Shown here in pieces: positions 23,811 to 34,576 of a DNA stretch of 64,000 nucleotides. This DNA comes from Oscillatoriales cyanobacterium. Lineage in GTDB: Bacteria; Cyanobacteriota; Cyanobacteriia; Cyanobacteriales; Microcoleaceae. The translations under genes were made by a program, and so were the position numbers. The stretch lies in assembly GCA_004294385.1 (NCBI GenBank), contig REAP01000004.1, positions 1 through 64,000 on the forward strand. The letters are read 5' to 3'. Every line of letters starts with the position of its first letter. The first letter of the stretch is position 1. The notes under the pieces were generated by a model, which saw nothing but the letters and a program-made list of their open reading frames with translations, had not been told where the DNA came from and searched no databases.

Positions 23811-26800
23811 ATGAACGTAGGCTCAGTTGTTATCCCAATTAGATTAGACAACGCCGTGTTAGACCAACAAGTCAAAACGGCAACAGATTTAATAAATGGA
23901 TTAATAGGGCCAGCTAATAACATTCAAACTGTTATGGCAGGTATCTTTTCTGGGGCTGCAATTGGGGGATTTCTTGATAATTTTAACTTCTTAAAAGCTG
24001 ATTTGATGCTTTGGATTAAAATAAATAAAGATTTAATTGGCGGAACTTCTGCCCTAACAACAGTTTTAAATAATATATCAATACCGTCAAGTCTTATTAC
24101 TGGACTAACAAATGCTTCTAATCAGTTAATAGCCGTCAAAAATCAGTTACAATCTCAGCTTGGCAGTTTTACCAGTTTATCAAATCAAATCATTGAATCA
24201 GCCGGAAGTTTAAGCCAAGGACAAGGTATAAACCCAATAATGGGGCCGGGAATGCAAATGGGCCCGTCTGTCTCTACTATGCTTGATGTGGGGCAAGGTG
24301 TTGAAGAGTATGTCGGTTTTGAGAAAATAGCTAACTCTTTCCGAGCAATGGCAATGGCGGGGGGTGAATCTACCGAGTCTATTAATGCCGTGATGGAAGA
24401 AACGAAACGGCTAGGGGCTGTAACCTCAAAAACTCCAACTGCTGTTGTAGGATTGGCAGGGGAGCTTTCTAAATTAGGATTTACCAGTGAGTCGGTATCT
24501 AAGTCTTTAGAAGGTATTACAAAAACGTCTGAAGCTACTGGAGAGGACTTAACACAAGTAGGTAGCGTTGTCGCTGTAGCACTTAGTTCCTTTAAAATTC
24601 CAAGTGAAAAAACATCTTTAGTCAGTGACAAGATGGCATCAATTGCCAATGCTTCCGCAACAAGCATTTTAGCGATTGGCGAGTCAATGAAATATGTCGG
24701 AACAAGTGCTTACGGCGCAAACCAAAGTCTAGACACTACTCTCGTTTCACTAGGACTACTTTCTAACGCTGGTATAGAAGGTTCCGCCGCAGGTACAGGG
24801 TTAAGCGTCGCTATAACTAATTTACAAAAAGCCGCTGCTAGCGCCAAAGGTTCTTTAGGCGAATTAAATGCTGAAACAGCAAAACTAACCGAAGCGGACT
24901 TAAAGAATCTCACTTCTGGTTCGCAAGAGGGAGATAGTGTATTCTCAGGAAGCGCAGACTCGGCAGGCGCTAGCAATCTTCAAGCAAAAGCATTGAACTC
25001 ATTAGGATTAGACAAAAAATCTTTATTGGATGCAAGTGGAAATCTTAGGCAGTTAACCGATATTATTCCAACCATTAGAAACAAAATAGAACAATTAAAA
25101 ACAACCGCAGAGGGTACGTCTAAAGTTCCTATTTTAATAAATGCTATTTTTGGACAACAAGGCGGGCGGACTATTCAAGCATTACTAGGACAAACTGATG
25201 CCGACATTGCCCGATTAATGCAATCAGCAAAAACGGCTGAAGGTTTTTCCGCTAAAGTTTCTCAGGTGATGCTTGGCGGGTTGTCAGGTTCATTAGAACA
25301 ATTAGCTGGCTCTGTTCAAACCGTAAGCTTGATAGTTGGTGAGTTTTTTGCACCAGCTTTCAAGATGATGGTTGATGCTACTTTGTCTGTTGTAAACGCA
25401 TTTGCTAGCTTGCCCGCGCCTGTTAGAAATTTTGCCCTTAGTTTATCGGTAGTAGTACCGCTAGCTATTTTGTATTGGAAGGCAATACTAGCATCTAAGT
25501 CAATCGTACAGGCCTATACTACACTAACTATCGGCCTTACTTTGGCAAAGACTGCGTTAGGTAGAACTGAATTAGTTAATATTTCAATTACGGCAATAGC
25601 TGAAGCAAAATCTAGAGCTTTATTATTTATTTATGGGGCACAAGCGTTTATTTTAAATGTGCTCACAGGTCGAACGACCTTGCAAGCTGCTGTTAATATT
25701 ATATTAGCCGGTTCTATTCGTTTGGCTACAACGGCATACTCTGTAAACGTTTCAACACTTAATTATGGCATTGTAACTGTTTTTGAAAGTATTAGAGCTA
25801 CTATCCAGTTAACTGTAAGCATAGGCTTGTGGATTACCGGCTTAAATACGGGAATAGTATCTGTCGCAAGAGTAAATACACTTCAAGGTATTTATGCACT
25901 CGTTACAGGCAGAGCTACTACCGCTAATTTAGGATTTATTGCTTCTACCGCTGTTCTGATAGCCAGATTTGCAATTATCGCAGCAGCAGCTTGGGCGGTA
26001 TCGCAAGCTTGGAACTCGTTTACTTCTGGAACTAAGGAAGCGAGCGGCATTCAAAAGACTGCTGATGATATCAACAAACTAACTAAAGAAATTACCGGGC
26101 TACAAGTTAAAGCCGAAGAATCGGGAAACGTTTTCCAAAGATTTTGGGCAAAAGTTCAACAGAAAGGCCCGATTGAGGCAGTTCAGCAAGGACTATCTAA
26201 GGTAACTGGAGGATTGCCGAATGATACTTATGGGAAAGATTTTGGTATAGTTACAAACTCACAACTAGCCGCACAGCGCGCAATGTTTGCCACTGCCGAG
26301 GTGTCTAAAGCTGTAAATACCCAGCTAGATATGAGTATTGGAGTTATGCAAAAATACGGTGTAGAAACTTTAGACGCTAGCGACAAACAACGATTAGGTG
26401 CTAAAGGTATAACCGACTTCACGACTGAGGCTAAAGGTCAAGTGGAGATGTTAGGCAAAACACTTGACGTATTAAAAGCACAACAACCTGTTAACGATGA
26501 ACAAAAAGCATTTATTCAAACAAATATAAAATTAACCGAGCAACAAATTCAGATTTTTCGTAACAAAATTGTAGCCCTAGAATCAGAAAATGCTGTCACT
26601 AAAGTTCATATTTTAACCCTAGATGAATTAACTCAAAAATACAAAAACGTAGCACACGCATCTGAATTGGCAAATTTAACGGCTACTGCATCAATTGAAG
26701 AAGCAGCGGCAAAAAGTAAAAATAGTGGAGGTATTAGTCAGGAAGAGAAAACTAAGCGATTGAGTGTATTAGGTAAAACAGAAATTAACGAGCGAGTCCA

Positions 26801-29800
26801 GTCCAATGATAGTAAACTGAAAGATTTAAAAGCTGCAAGTATTGGGGCAACCACAGAGGATGCAACGAAGATTGCTGAAGAGATTAAGAAAATTGAAATA
26901 GACCAAGTTAAAGCGAGAATTGACTCTGCAAAATATGAACAACAAGAACGAAAAACTCTCAATGACGACCTTTTAGCAAGCAATAAAGAGCTTGAAGATG
27001 CGGTAACAGCTAAGCAGCAATTGTCTAGCCAGAATCAGATAACAGCTATCAGGAAAGCCCAAGCCGCGCGCACTTATTCTGCCGAAGAAGCGGCTACTAA
27101 GATTCGCACGATTGAAACTGCTGACTTGCAAGCGTCAATCGCGAGTGAAACTGAAAAACAACGGAAATTGAATCAATTGCGACAGTGGGGGGTAATCTCC
27201 GAAGAAGAAGCCCGAAAAGGGTTGCGAGACTCGGTTAGCGAAGCTGCTAAAATCCAAGGTCAGATTGTTGAAGCCGGACTGAAAAAAACTGAGGAACAAT
27301 CAGCAAATCAGCTTAAGTCAATCAAAGACCGCGAAAATTCACTGGCAACGGCTCAGGAATTGTCTAGTCAAACCCAAATCACGGCAATCAAAAAAGCTCA
27401 GGCAGCCAAGGTTTACTCTGCTGAGGAAGCAGCCGCTAAGATTGGCGCGATTGAAACTGCCGACTTACAGGATTCAATCAATCGGGAAGTTCAGAAACAA
27501 CAGAACCTCAAACAATTGCAGCAGCGGGGAATAATCTCTGAAGAAGAAGCCCGGAAGGGTATAGGCGAGGCTGCAATTTTAATCGCCAAAACTCAAGGAC
27601 AACTTGCTGAAGCCGAAATCAAAAAATCTGAAGAACGAGTAGCGGCAAGAGTTAAAGCGATTGAAGAGCAGGTAAAATTCTCTAAACTCAAACCCGAACA
27701 GGAATTGGCAAGACTAGACGCTCAATCGTTCGGAGGCGATCAACAAGGAAAAATAGCAACCGCTCAATCAGGAGTTGGCGACGCTCGTTCTGAATTGGAC
27801 AAGCAGCGATTAGGATTTGCTTTGCAGTTAGCAGAGCTGAACAACAATCAGTCACAACAGGAGCAGATTAAGGGACAAATTTATCAGCAGCAATTAGTAT
27901 CGCTCACCCAGCAGCAGGAATCTAAGCGGCAAGAACTAGCACTAAGCCAACAACAGCAGACAATTGAACTCGAACGCAAGAAAATCCAGTCTGAATTAGC
28001 CGTACTTGAGGCACAATCGGCGCTGCAAACAGCCCAAGCTCAGGGCGCGTCTGCCGCAGAACTTGCAGGACTACAGCAGTCGATCGCACTCAAACAGCAA
28101 ATCGTGTCACAGGTTGCCACAGAACAAGTCAATCAAGGTAAACTCAATAGCCTATCCAACGAACAGTTAGCCATTCAACAGCAAACAGCCAAAGAAGGAG
28201 TTGAACAACAGCGTCAGATTGATTTAGAGCGGCAAGCAATTGAGAAAAAAACAAAAGCCATTGAGGAAGGATTGAACCGGGCGCGGGCTTTGTCAGAAGT
28301 GCGGTCGCAAGGGCTGGAATTCAAGGGGCAAGATATTGGGGCTGAAATTAGTAAGCAAAAATTGCTTGCTGACATTTCTCAATCTCAGTCAAATCTGCAA
28401 AAACAGCGCCTAGAATTTAGTTTGCAGTCGGCAGAGTTAACGGGTAATGAAGCGAACAAAGAGCAAATTAAGCAACAGATTTATCAGCAACAGCTAACCT
28501 CAATGGCGGCTCAGCATGAAGCCCAAAGGACTAGCCTTGACTTGTCTAATCAACAAGCCGTAATTGAGTTAGAGCGTAAGCGAATTCAAGGCGAGATTTC
28601 TGTACTAGAAGCGCAAGCAAATCTACAAACCGCTGAAGTGAAAAACGCATCAGCAGCAGAAGTTGAGTCGTTGCAATCTGTCCTTGATTTACGGCAAAAA
28701 TCACTTGATTACATTTCAACAGAAGAAGCTAATCAATCCAAAATCAATCAGTTAACTGGTCAACATTTAGCTGTAGAACAGCAAATTGCCAAAGAAGGAT
28801 TAGAACAACAGCAACAGTTAGACTTACAAAGAGAGTCGATTGAAAAACGAACTAAGGCGATTGAGGATGGATTGATTCGGGCCCGCACAGCAATGGAAGG
28901 TAAATCTCAAAATCTAGAGTTCAAGGGTCAAACCGTTGGCGGCGAAATTGACAAACAGAAATGGGTAACAGACTTACAACAGTCTCAAGCGGCTCTACAA
29001 AAACAACAGCTAGATTTTGCTCTACAACGTGCTGAACTAGCCGGGAACGAGTCAGCCAAAGAGCAGATCAAAGAGCAGATTTATCAGCAACAGAAAGCCG
29101 CTCTAATAGCCCAACAGCAAGCCCAAATTGTCGGAATTGGGTTATCACGTCAACAGGCTGCGATCGAACTTGAACGTCAAAAACTCTCAGCACAAGTCGC
29201 GCTCACTGAAGCGCAAGCCAACGTAGCCAAAGCCCAAGTCACCAAAACTACATCAGCCGCCGAGATGGAAGCGCTACGGGCGACGGTTGGGTACAGGCAG
29301 CAATCGCTCGGTCAAATTACTGCACAGGCGACGGTCAGCAAACAAGTTCAGTCAACAGAAGACCAGAAACTAGCAATTGAGCGCCAGACAACAATGGAAA
29401 ACATGGTGCAGACTCGCGAACTGGAACGCCAGAAGCAGGCAATCGAGAAACAGAAGCAGGCAATTGAGGAACGGTTGCAGGCACAAAAGTCAGGACTAGA
29501 AAACCGCCAAGGCAAGCTGGAATTATCAAATCAATTACTTGATTTAGAGTCGCGGCAGTTATCAGCTCGTTCGGGATTAACCGAGGCGGTCAACGGACTG
29601 GAACAGCAGCGGCTGGAATTCCTGATGTCTCAGGCTGAGATTACAGGCAACACTGCACAGAAAGAAAGTCTTAAAACTCAACTGTATCAGCAGCAGTTAG
29701 TGGCACTTGACCGATCGCAACAAGCCCAACAACATTCATTTGAGATTAGCCAGAAACAGAAACAGATTGAACTGGACAAGCAAGAAATCCAAGCTAAGAT

Positions 29801-30938
29801 CGCCACATTTGAAGCTGAAGCTAACATCGCCAAAGCTAAGGCTGACAAAAGCTCTGCTCAGCAAATTTCAGCGCTAGAGGCTGTCTATAAATTAAGACAA
29901 GATAGCTTGAGTCAGATTGGAAGAATGCGAACCGTTGAAGGGCAAATTGTCACCATGGAACGGCAAAAATTATCAGTAGAACAGTTATCGGCGCGGGAGA
30001 AATTGCGCCAAACCAATCAGCTTGAAAAAATGCGACAAGTCTATGAAGCCAACAATAAAGCGATCGAGAAAACCAACAGCCTTGAGAAAGAAAGAAGCGC
30101 CCAGCAAAGTTCAGACACTAGCGGCGGCCTCAGTTGGGTTGACAAGGCGAAGCCAGCATGGTTTGAAGGTGCTACAAATTCATTTCAAAAAGCAACAGAA
30201 GCCTATCTGTTAAGTAGTGCGTCACCCCCTTCGGACTTAGCGCCAGTTGCGCCAACAACCCCAGTAGCTCCAGTAGTCCCAGTAAATAAAACACCAGACA
30301 CGCCGCAGCAATTGGCTAATATGCAGATAGCTGCTCAGAATGTCTATTTGACCGGGGCAATTGCTGAAGCCAAAAACCCAGCCGACGAACAACTAAGAAA
30401 GGAAGCTCTAAGTCAACTTGGTCAAATGCGAGAAGGATATAGCGTTAACCCTGCTAACACGCCGATCGTCCCAACTCAACCGATGGATGCAAACGCTCAG
30501 CGCGAAGCGGCTAAAGCTAAGATTGAGCAAGCACAAATCGCGCTATCTGAGGCGATCGCCCGCGCTAACGCACAAAAGCCAATTGACCCACAAGAGGCGA
30601 CTCGTCAAGGTGCGATCGCGGGACAGGCAGCCAAGGAATACGCCGCGCAAATTAGAGCCGATCTTCAGTCGGGAGTTCTCAAAAACCAGGTCACGGGAAA
30701 AACCGTTGCTCTTAATTTGCCACCTAGTTTAACGGAATTAGCTGCAAATTTGACTAAGGCACAAACAGCGCTTAAGGAAATTAAAGACCCTGTTACGCTA
30801 GAATCAATTTACAAGCTGATGGGTGAAATCAAGGAGATGTTAGGAAAGCAGTCGTTCGGAAACTTGACAGTAGTTTCTCAAAACCCCGTTGCCGAATGCA
30901 GCGAGATTTTAAACGCTCTCATTACTAGGAGAAAATAA
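23811..30938 (+). CDS. Tape measure protein
   Basis: The 2375-residue protein sets siphovirus tail length. The N-terminal part has the phage tail tape measure core (IANSFRAMAMAGGESTESIN, then VMEETKRLGAVTSKTPTAVV). Hydrophobic helices lie at about 540-560 and 710-735, suited to membrane insertion at DNA ejection. From about residue 1060 to 2100 it is an almost unbroken Gln/Glu/Lys-rich helix. It includes two copies of a ~110-residue unit (QITAIRKAQAARTYSAEEAA type) and four copies of a 200-residue unit. A Pro-rich hinge (TTPVAPVVPVNKTP near 2150) precedes the C-terminus. Using the lambda ratio of about 0.15 nm per residue, the tail would be roughly 350 nm. Confidence 0.93.
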   Translation: MNVGSVVIPIRLDNAVLDQQVKTATDLINGLIGPANNIQTVMAGIFSGAAIGGFLDNFNFLKADLMLWIKINKDLIGGTSALTTVLNNISIPSSLITGLTNASNQLIAVKNQLQSQLGSFTSLSNQIIESAGSLSQGQGINPIMGPGMQMGPSVSTMLDVGQGVEEYVGFEKIANSFRAMAMAGGESTESINAVMEETKRLGAVTSKTPTAVVGLAGELSKLGFTSESVSKSLEGITKTSEATGEDLTQVGSVVAVALSSFKIPSEKTSLVSDKMASIANASATSILAIGESMKYVGTSAYGANQSLDTTLVSLGLLSNAGIEGSAAGTGLSVAITNLQKAAASAKGSLGELNAETAKLTEADLKNLTSGSQEGDSVFSGSADSAGASNLQAKALNSLGLDKKSLLDASGNLRQLTDIIPTIRNKIEQLKTTAEGTSKVPILINAIFGQQGGRTIQALLGQTDADIARLMQSAKTAEGFSAKVSQVMLGGLSGSLEQLAGSVQTVSLIVGEFFAPAFKMMVDATLSVVNAFASLPAPVRNFALSLSVVVPLAILYWKAILASKSIVQAYTTLTIGLTLAKTALGRTELVNISITAIAEAKSRALLFIYGAQAFILNVLTGRTTLQAAVNIILAGSIRLATTAYSVNVSTLNYGIVTVFESIRATIQLTVSIGLWITGLNTGIVSVARVNTLQGIYALVTGRATTANLGFIASTAVLIARFAIIAAAAWAVSQAWNSFTSGTKEASGIQKTADDINKLTKEITGLQVKAEESGNVFQRFWAKVQQKGPIEAVQQGLSKVTGGLPNDTYGKDFGIVTNSQLAAQRAMFATAEVSKAVNTQLDMSIGVMQKYGVETLDASDKQRLGAKGITDFTTEAKGQVEMLGKTLDVLKAQQPVNDEQKAFIQTNIKLTEQQIQIFRNKIVALESENAVTKVHILTLDELTQKYKNVAHASELANLTATASIEEAAAKSKNSGGISQEEKTKRLSVLGKTEINERVQSNDSKLKDLKAASIGATTEDATKIAEEIKKIEIDQVKARIDSAKYEQQERKTLNDDLLASNKELEDAVTAKQQLSSQNQITAIRKAQAARTYSAEEAATKIRTIETADLQASIASETEKQRKLNQLRQWGVISEEEARKGLRDSVSEAAKIQGQIVEAGLKKTEEQSANQLKSIKDRENSLATAQELSSQTQITAIKKAQAAKVYSAEEAAAKIGAIETADLQDSINREVQKQQNLKQLQQRGIISEEEARKGIGEAAILIAKTQGQLAEAEIKKSEERVAARVKAIEEQVKFSKLKPEQELARLDAQSFGGDQQGKIATAQSGVGDARSELDKQRLGFALQLAELNNNQSQQEQIKGQIYQQQLVSLTQQQESKRQELALSQQQQTIELERKKIQSELAVLEAQSALQTAQAQGASAAELAGLQQSIALKQQIVSQVATEQVNQGKLNSLSNEQLAIQQQTAKEGVEQQRQIDLERQAIEKKTKAIEEGLNRARALSEVRSQGLEFKGQDIGAEISKQKLLADISQSQSNLQKQRLEFSLQSAELTGNEANKEQIKQQIYQQQLTSMAAQHEAQRTSLDLSNQQAVIELERKRIQGEISVLEAQANLQTAEVKNASAAEVESLQSVLDLRQKSLDYISTEEANQSKINQLTGQHLAVEQQIAKEGLEQQQQLDLQRESIEKRTKAIEDGLIRARTAMEGKSQNLEFKGQTVGGEIDKQKWVTDLQQSQAALQKQQLDFALQRAELAGNESAKEQIKEQIYQQQKAALIAQQQAQIVGIGLSRQQAAIELERQKLSAQVALTEAQANVAKAQVTKTTSAAEMEALRATVGYRQQSLGQITAQATVSKQVQSTEDQKLAIERQTTMENMVQTRELERQKQAIEKQKQAIEERLQAQKSGLENRQGKLELSNQLLDLESRQLSARSGLTEAVNGLEQQRLEFLMSQAEITGNTAQKESLKTQLYQQQLVALDRSQQAQQHSFEISQKQKQIELDKQEIQAKIATFEAEANIAKAKADKSSAQQISALEAVYKLRQDSLSQIGRMRTVEGQIVTMERQKLSVEQLSAREKLRQTNQLEKMRQVYEANNKAIEKTNSLEKERSAQQSSDTSGGLSWVDKAKPAWFEGATNSFQKATEAYLLSSASPPSDLAPVAPTTPVAPVVPVNKTPDTPQQLANMQIAAQNVYLTGAIAEAKNPADEQLRKEALSQLGQMREGYSVNPANTPIVPTQPMDANAQREAAKAKIEQAQIALSEAIARANAQKPIDPQEATRQGAIAGQAAKEYAAQIRADLQSGVLKNQVTGKTVALNLPPSLTELAANLTKAQTALKEIKDPVTLESIYKLMGEIKEMLGKQSFGNLTVVSQNPVAECSEILNALITRRK
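27795..30080 (+). repeat. Four tandem ~600-bp repeats inside the tape measure gene
   Basis: Equivalent leucine codons of the unit (LDKQRLGFALQLAEL, LQKQRLEFSLQSAEL, LQKQQLDFALQRAEL, LEQQRLEFLMSQAEI) fall at 27795, 28395, 28995 and 29598. The period is 600, 600 and 603 bases, which keeps the frame. Each unit carries the KEQIK.QIYQQQ and IELERKKIQ landmarks. The pattern implies tail-length change by unequal recombination. Confidence 0.88.
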
Positions 30939-31432
30939 TGCCGTATCCAACTATTGAGAATTATCCTTATTTAAAATTAGAAATTGACAGCAAATCTGTC
31001 ACGTTAAGCCAATTTACGAATTACTCCCGTAAAGGTTTGCACGGAGCAAAAATAGATTACGCTTTCAGCGGTAACGCCATCGTCAAGCGAACGCCACACG
31101 AACCAAAGCATTTATGGGCAGTGACTGCATTAGCAAGTTGGGAAGAGCGCAATCAATTTTTATTGCTAGCTAAGCTGGCGGATACAAAGATATTTACACC
31201 ACCATTTGACACTTATAAGATAACTTTAAGTGATGTATTTTTAAGTTTAATAGAGCCAACCGTTTCTCGCCCCAAAGCGCATGACTATCAATCAGTTGGC
31301 ATGATCGGGGATATTGAATACTTTGCTAAATTTTTAGTTGGCATTGATTTAAGCTCGATTGAAGAACGGCCGTTAGGGGATTGGGTTGAATTGTCGTTTA
31401 CAATGAATGAGTTAGAAAAATTAACTGAATAA
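30938..31432 (+). CDS. Minor tail protein (distal tail type, tentative)
   Basis: This 164-residue beta-rich protein begins at the last base of the tape measure stop (TAATG). The location after the tape measure is that of distal tail or minor tail proteins. It includes LASWEERNQFLLLAKLADTK and VELSFTMNELEKLTE. Family not recognised by eye. Confidence 0.55.
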   Translation: MPYPTIENYPYLKLEIDSKSVTLSQFTNYSRKGLHGAKIDYAFSGNAIVKRTPHEPKHLWAVTALASWEERNQFLLLAKLADTKIFTPPFDTYKITLSDVFLSLIEPTVSRPKAHDYQSVGMIGDIEYFAKFLVGIDLSSIEERPLGDWVELSFTMNELEKLTE

Positions 31433-31510
31433 GTAGAAGCCTTGGTTGATAGTGTTGAAAAAATGGGAAAAATTGAAATATTTTAATTAAAGCAAGAAAA
31501 AATATTATAA

Positions 31511-34147
31511 ATGACCACAAACGCAGCCTCAAGACTTAACAAGCTGATTGTCGCCGGGTTAGAATTCCCCGGCTTTGTTCGCTATGTCTGCGATGAAAAT
31601 GAACTTGACACCAGCGGTGCAATTTTGGCGACAGGCACGATCGAGGTTGACAGCCATCACTTGAACCCACAGTCACTAAACGACAGACTTAACCGTTGGT
31701 GGTGCTGGGGGAAGCGACTAGAAATTAAGATACTGAACAGCGATGGTGTTTATCGGTTGCACCCCCGCGGCGTGATGTACCTGATTAAATCGTTCTACAG
31801 TCTCGAAGGACGGTTGACGTTGCAGGTTGGTTGCTTGCTGTCGCTACTCAAGAATCGCTCGATCGACGACTTCCGAGAAGATAACAAAATACACAAGGAA
31901 ATCAAAACTAGCGTACAGGAGCCACAGGATGGTTACACAGAGTCTACGGCGGTGATTGTCATTTCCTACTCATCTCCTGGTGTTGCGTTCTCGTCCAGTA
32001 GCAGTTCAACACCAACACCGACCCCTGTACCGCCAACACCGACACCAACGGGTGACTTGACATTGCCTCCAATTTTTCGAGAGTTTCAAAAGTCGAAATT
32101 CTATGACATTCAATCCGTTGTTAGTTTCTTACTTGGTCGTGCTGGAATTCTGATTGTAAAAGGAGCCGTTGGGGGACAAATTCGAGGCCCTATCAGTTTT
32201 AGTGGTTCACTTATTCAGCAAGCCGGGGAGTTGTGTTTTAAAGCATCTCCCCCTAGTTACATTTGGGCTAATAAGGATACCATCAGAATTACGCCAATTA
32301 ATATTACCAATAACCCTACGGCGTTAGTTGTTGTGATTGGCAAAGACGAGGTAGAATATGCGCCATTTGACAGCGGATTAGATGTTATTAAAGAGCTAGT
32401 TATTACTGGAAATATTGATAAAAAAAATACCGAGAAACCTGAAGGTGCGACGGAAACAGTTAATGCTGACGGCAGTAAACAAAAGACAGCCATAACTCAA
32501 GATTTTGGGCCGGAGACTATTGTCAATTTCAATGGAAACCCGGCGACAGAAATTCTGCTTGCTACAACGACAACTACAGAATTAATTCGAGCTAATCAAA
32601 AAGTTGTTACAACAATTCGAGTTGAACGGCGCGGGCTAGTCGTACCAAATGCTAAAACAAATCGCAGCACTTTTGTCGAAAGTTTTCGCAGCACGTTTAC
32701 GCAATATTTCAGCACTAATCCAGTAAATAATGGTAGGTTGGACTATGAAGAGGAGGAGATAAAAGAGCCCGTTTGCAAGGTGTTTGCCGGATTTTTCGGG
32801 ACTTATTCTGATGTAAATTTTACTTTTCCACTAGGTTTTGACACCGTAGGGGGGGCAACTTTTCCTGCTGATAGTTGGCTGCTTAATACTACCCAAATCC
32901 TCAGCAGTAAAACTCGAACAAATTATAGCTATGACAGTAAGGGGGTTCAGAGCGCTAAAACTGCTGTAACCCAAGAATATACATCAAAAATCTTGACAAC
33001 TTACTGGCCGTTTGTTAGTGCGCTAGCTCCCAGCAAGCAAACAACTGAACAATGGATGCGATGGGGTGATAACGAAATGCACCGCGTCACCGCAAAAACA
33101 ACCTATCAGGAAAGGTATGCAACTGAGTTAGAGGCTCTTGACGAAAAGCTGTGGAAGGACAAGGTAGCCGCTGGTACAACTGAAGTAACAAGTATCCCAA
33201 CTTATACTCGAACCGGGGATGTGGAAGATTCTAGCACGATCGCATACAGCACCAGAAATATCAACACTTTTCAAGTCAAATTCGGGACGCGAATGTCGCT
33301 GATGACCGAAAAAGATGGTGACAAAGTTGAACTCAGTCGCGCTGGACTTGCGAACGCACCGGCCACCGAATATCTACCATCATATTCGGTCGCCGGACAA
33401 AATGGAGAAGCGGCGGACGATTGGGAAGAGGAAGAAATCAAGGTTAAGAAATACTGGGATTTTGCATTTGACTGTTCCAGTCAAATGCCGCCCAAGGAAA
33501 TCGCCAGCATCGGCAAAGTGCCAAATCAGTCGGTTCTGTCACAAATTGCCGATATTCTTTACTTTTACAGGCAGGGCAAAAGTAAGGCTTATGAACTGAC
33601 GGTTGAGATTAGTGATTGGTGGATGTCTGAGTTGTACCGGCCCGCGATCGCAGTGCAAGTCGTGGAACCAGACAACAACGCTTTAACCTACTTACTGACT
33701 GGCATCACTTATTCCTGCGAATCAGACGCAAATCTAATCCTCGGAGATTTATGGTGGATTGGTGGCACGGCAAGTTCCCTAGTTAGTAGTGCGTTAGGAA
33801 ATTGGCTGGAAACTGGTGTTAGGATTGCTAATGAAGGCGTGAGCTTTCAAGTTGGCGATCGTATTGAGGTAAGCGCGATCGGGGGAGCCATCCCTGGTAT
33901 TGTACCTAGTCGCTACTGGGTATCGGCTGTGCAGGTTGTTAACGGCATCCAACAGATTCAACTATCTGCAACTCAAAACGGTGCGACTGTTGCGGTTACA
34001 GGTGCGATCGTTGGGCAACCACGAATCACAACTGTTGTAGCTAAAGAGCCAGTTTTGGCTTTTGCTCAGCTCAAAAAATGGTTGCAGCTTACGCCTAAAG
34101 ATTGGGTTCAGACAAGCTTAAACGATTGGTTAGTTATTGAAGTTTAA
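31511..34147 (+). CDS. Large baseplate or tail-hub protein
   Basis: The 878-residue protein has an N-terminal beta domain with a WWCWGKRLEIKILNSDG segment like hub or Dit-associated proteins, and a Ser/Thr/Pro linker (SSSSSTPTPTPVPPTPTPTG) at about 160-180. Long beta-rich regions follow. Near the C-terminus, VEISDWWMSELYRPAIAVQV is typical of baseplate hub beta-barrels. Synteny (tape measure, distal tail, hub) supports the role of tail tip protein. No enzymatic motif seen. Confidence 0.6.
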   Translation: MTTNAASRLNKLIVAGLEFPGFVRYVCDENELDTSGAILATGTIEVDSHHLNPQSLNDRLNRWWCWGKRLEIKILNSDGVYRLHPRGVMYLIKSFYSLEGRLTLQVGCLLSLLKNRSIDDFREDNKIHKEIKTSVQEPQDGYTESTAVIVISYSSPGVAFSSSSSSTPTPTPVPPTPTPTGDLTLPPIFREFQKSKFYDIQSVVSFLLGRAGILIVKGAVGGQIRGPISFSGSLIQQAGELCFKASPPSYIWANKDTIRITPINITNNPTALVVVIGKDEVEYAPFDSGLDVIKELVITGNIDKKNTEKPEGATETVNADGSKQKTAITQDFGPETIVNFNGNPATEILLATTTTTELIRANQKVVTTIRVERRGLVVPNAKTNRSTFVESFRSTFTQYFSTNPVNNGRLDYEEEEIKEPVCKVFAGFFGTYSDVNFTFPLGFDTVGGATFPADSWLLNTTQILSSKTRTNYSYDSKGVQSAKTAVTQEYTSKILTTYWPFVSALAPSKQTTEQWMRWGDNEMHRVTAKTTYQERYATELEALDEKLWKDKVAAGTTEVTSIPTYTRTGDVEDSSTIAYSTRNINTFQVKFGTRMSLMTEKDGDKVELSRAGLANAPATEYLPSYSVAGQNGEAADDWEEEEIKVKKYWDFAFDCSSQMPPKEIASIGKVPNQSVLSQIADILYFYRQGKSKAYELTVEISDWWMSELYRPAIAVQVVEPDNNALTYLLTGITYSCESDANLILGDLWWIGGTASSLVSSALGNWLETGVRIANEGVSFQVGDRIEVSAIGGAIPGIVPSRYWVSAVQVVNGIQQIQLSATQNGATVAVTGAIVGQPRITTVVAKEPVLAFAQLKKWLQLTPKDWVQTSLNDWLVIEV

Positions 34148-34169
34148 AATAACTCTAAATTCTAAAAAA

Positions 34170-34271
34170 ATGAGAAATATTTCAATTCTGATAGAAAGAT
34201 TTGTAATAATTATTTTATGGCTAGACATTTTGCTTTACGGTTATTATACGCTTAAGTTGTTTGTACTTTAA
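34170..34271 (+). CDS. 33-residue membrane peptide (tentative)
   Basis: A short frame encodes a single hydrophobic helix (ISILIERFVIIILWLDILLY). It lies in the 130-base gap between two tail genes and has no clear Shine-Dalgarno sequence. Such peptides can be holin-like, but coding status is uncertain. Confidence 0.3.
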   Translation: MRNISILIERFVIIILWLDILLYGYYTLKLFVL

Positions 34272-34276
34272 TTCAT

Positions 34277-34573
34277 ATGACCCCACACCGCCTAAAAGTT
34301 AGGGCTGCAATGCGACGCTATGGGCAATCACAATCGCCTAATCAAATCCAAAATACCTTGGCGCAAACTGGAACATCTTCAGCCGATCGGCTAACGCCCG
34401 CCGCTGAAATTGGCAAGTTCCAACAGTTTGATGCTGAGGCGGGACGATATGTGTTCGGTAGTAGCACTCAGTCGGTACAAGTCGCGCCGTCTCAAATCCT
34501 TTCAAACGGTAGACTCGGAGTAGGGCAAAAAGCTCTACTAGCTCAAGGTACAGCCGATTTTATTCCTGCTTAA
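34277..34573 (+). CDS. Small late protein of unknown function
   Basis: The 98-residue protein is basic at its N-terminus and rich in Gln, Ser and Ala, without recognisable motif. It starts 5 bases after the putative membrane peptide and ends 3 bases before the next large gene, so it is embedded in the tail operon. Confidence 0.55.
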   Translation: MTPHRLKVRAAMRRYGQSQSPNQIQNTLAQTGTSSADRLTPAAEIGKFQQFDAEAGRYVFGSSTQSVQVAPSQILSNGRLGVGQKALLAQGTADFIPA

Positions 34574-34576
34574 CTT

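Noticed and set aside
31433..31510. Short coding frame after the minor tail gene (VEALVDSVEKMGKIEIF)
   Set aside because: It has no start near a ribosome binding site and is only 17 codons; more likely a chance opening after the TAA stop.
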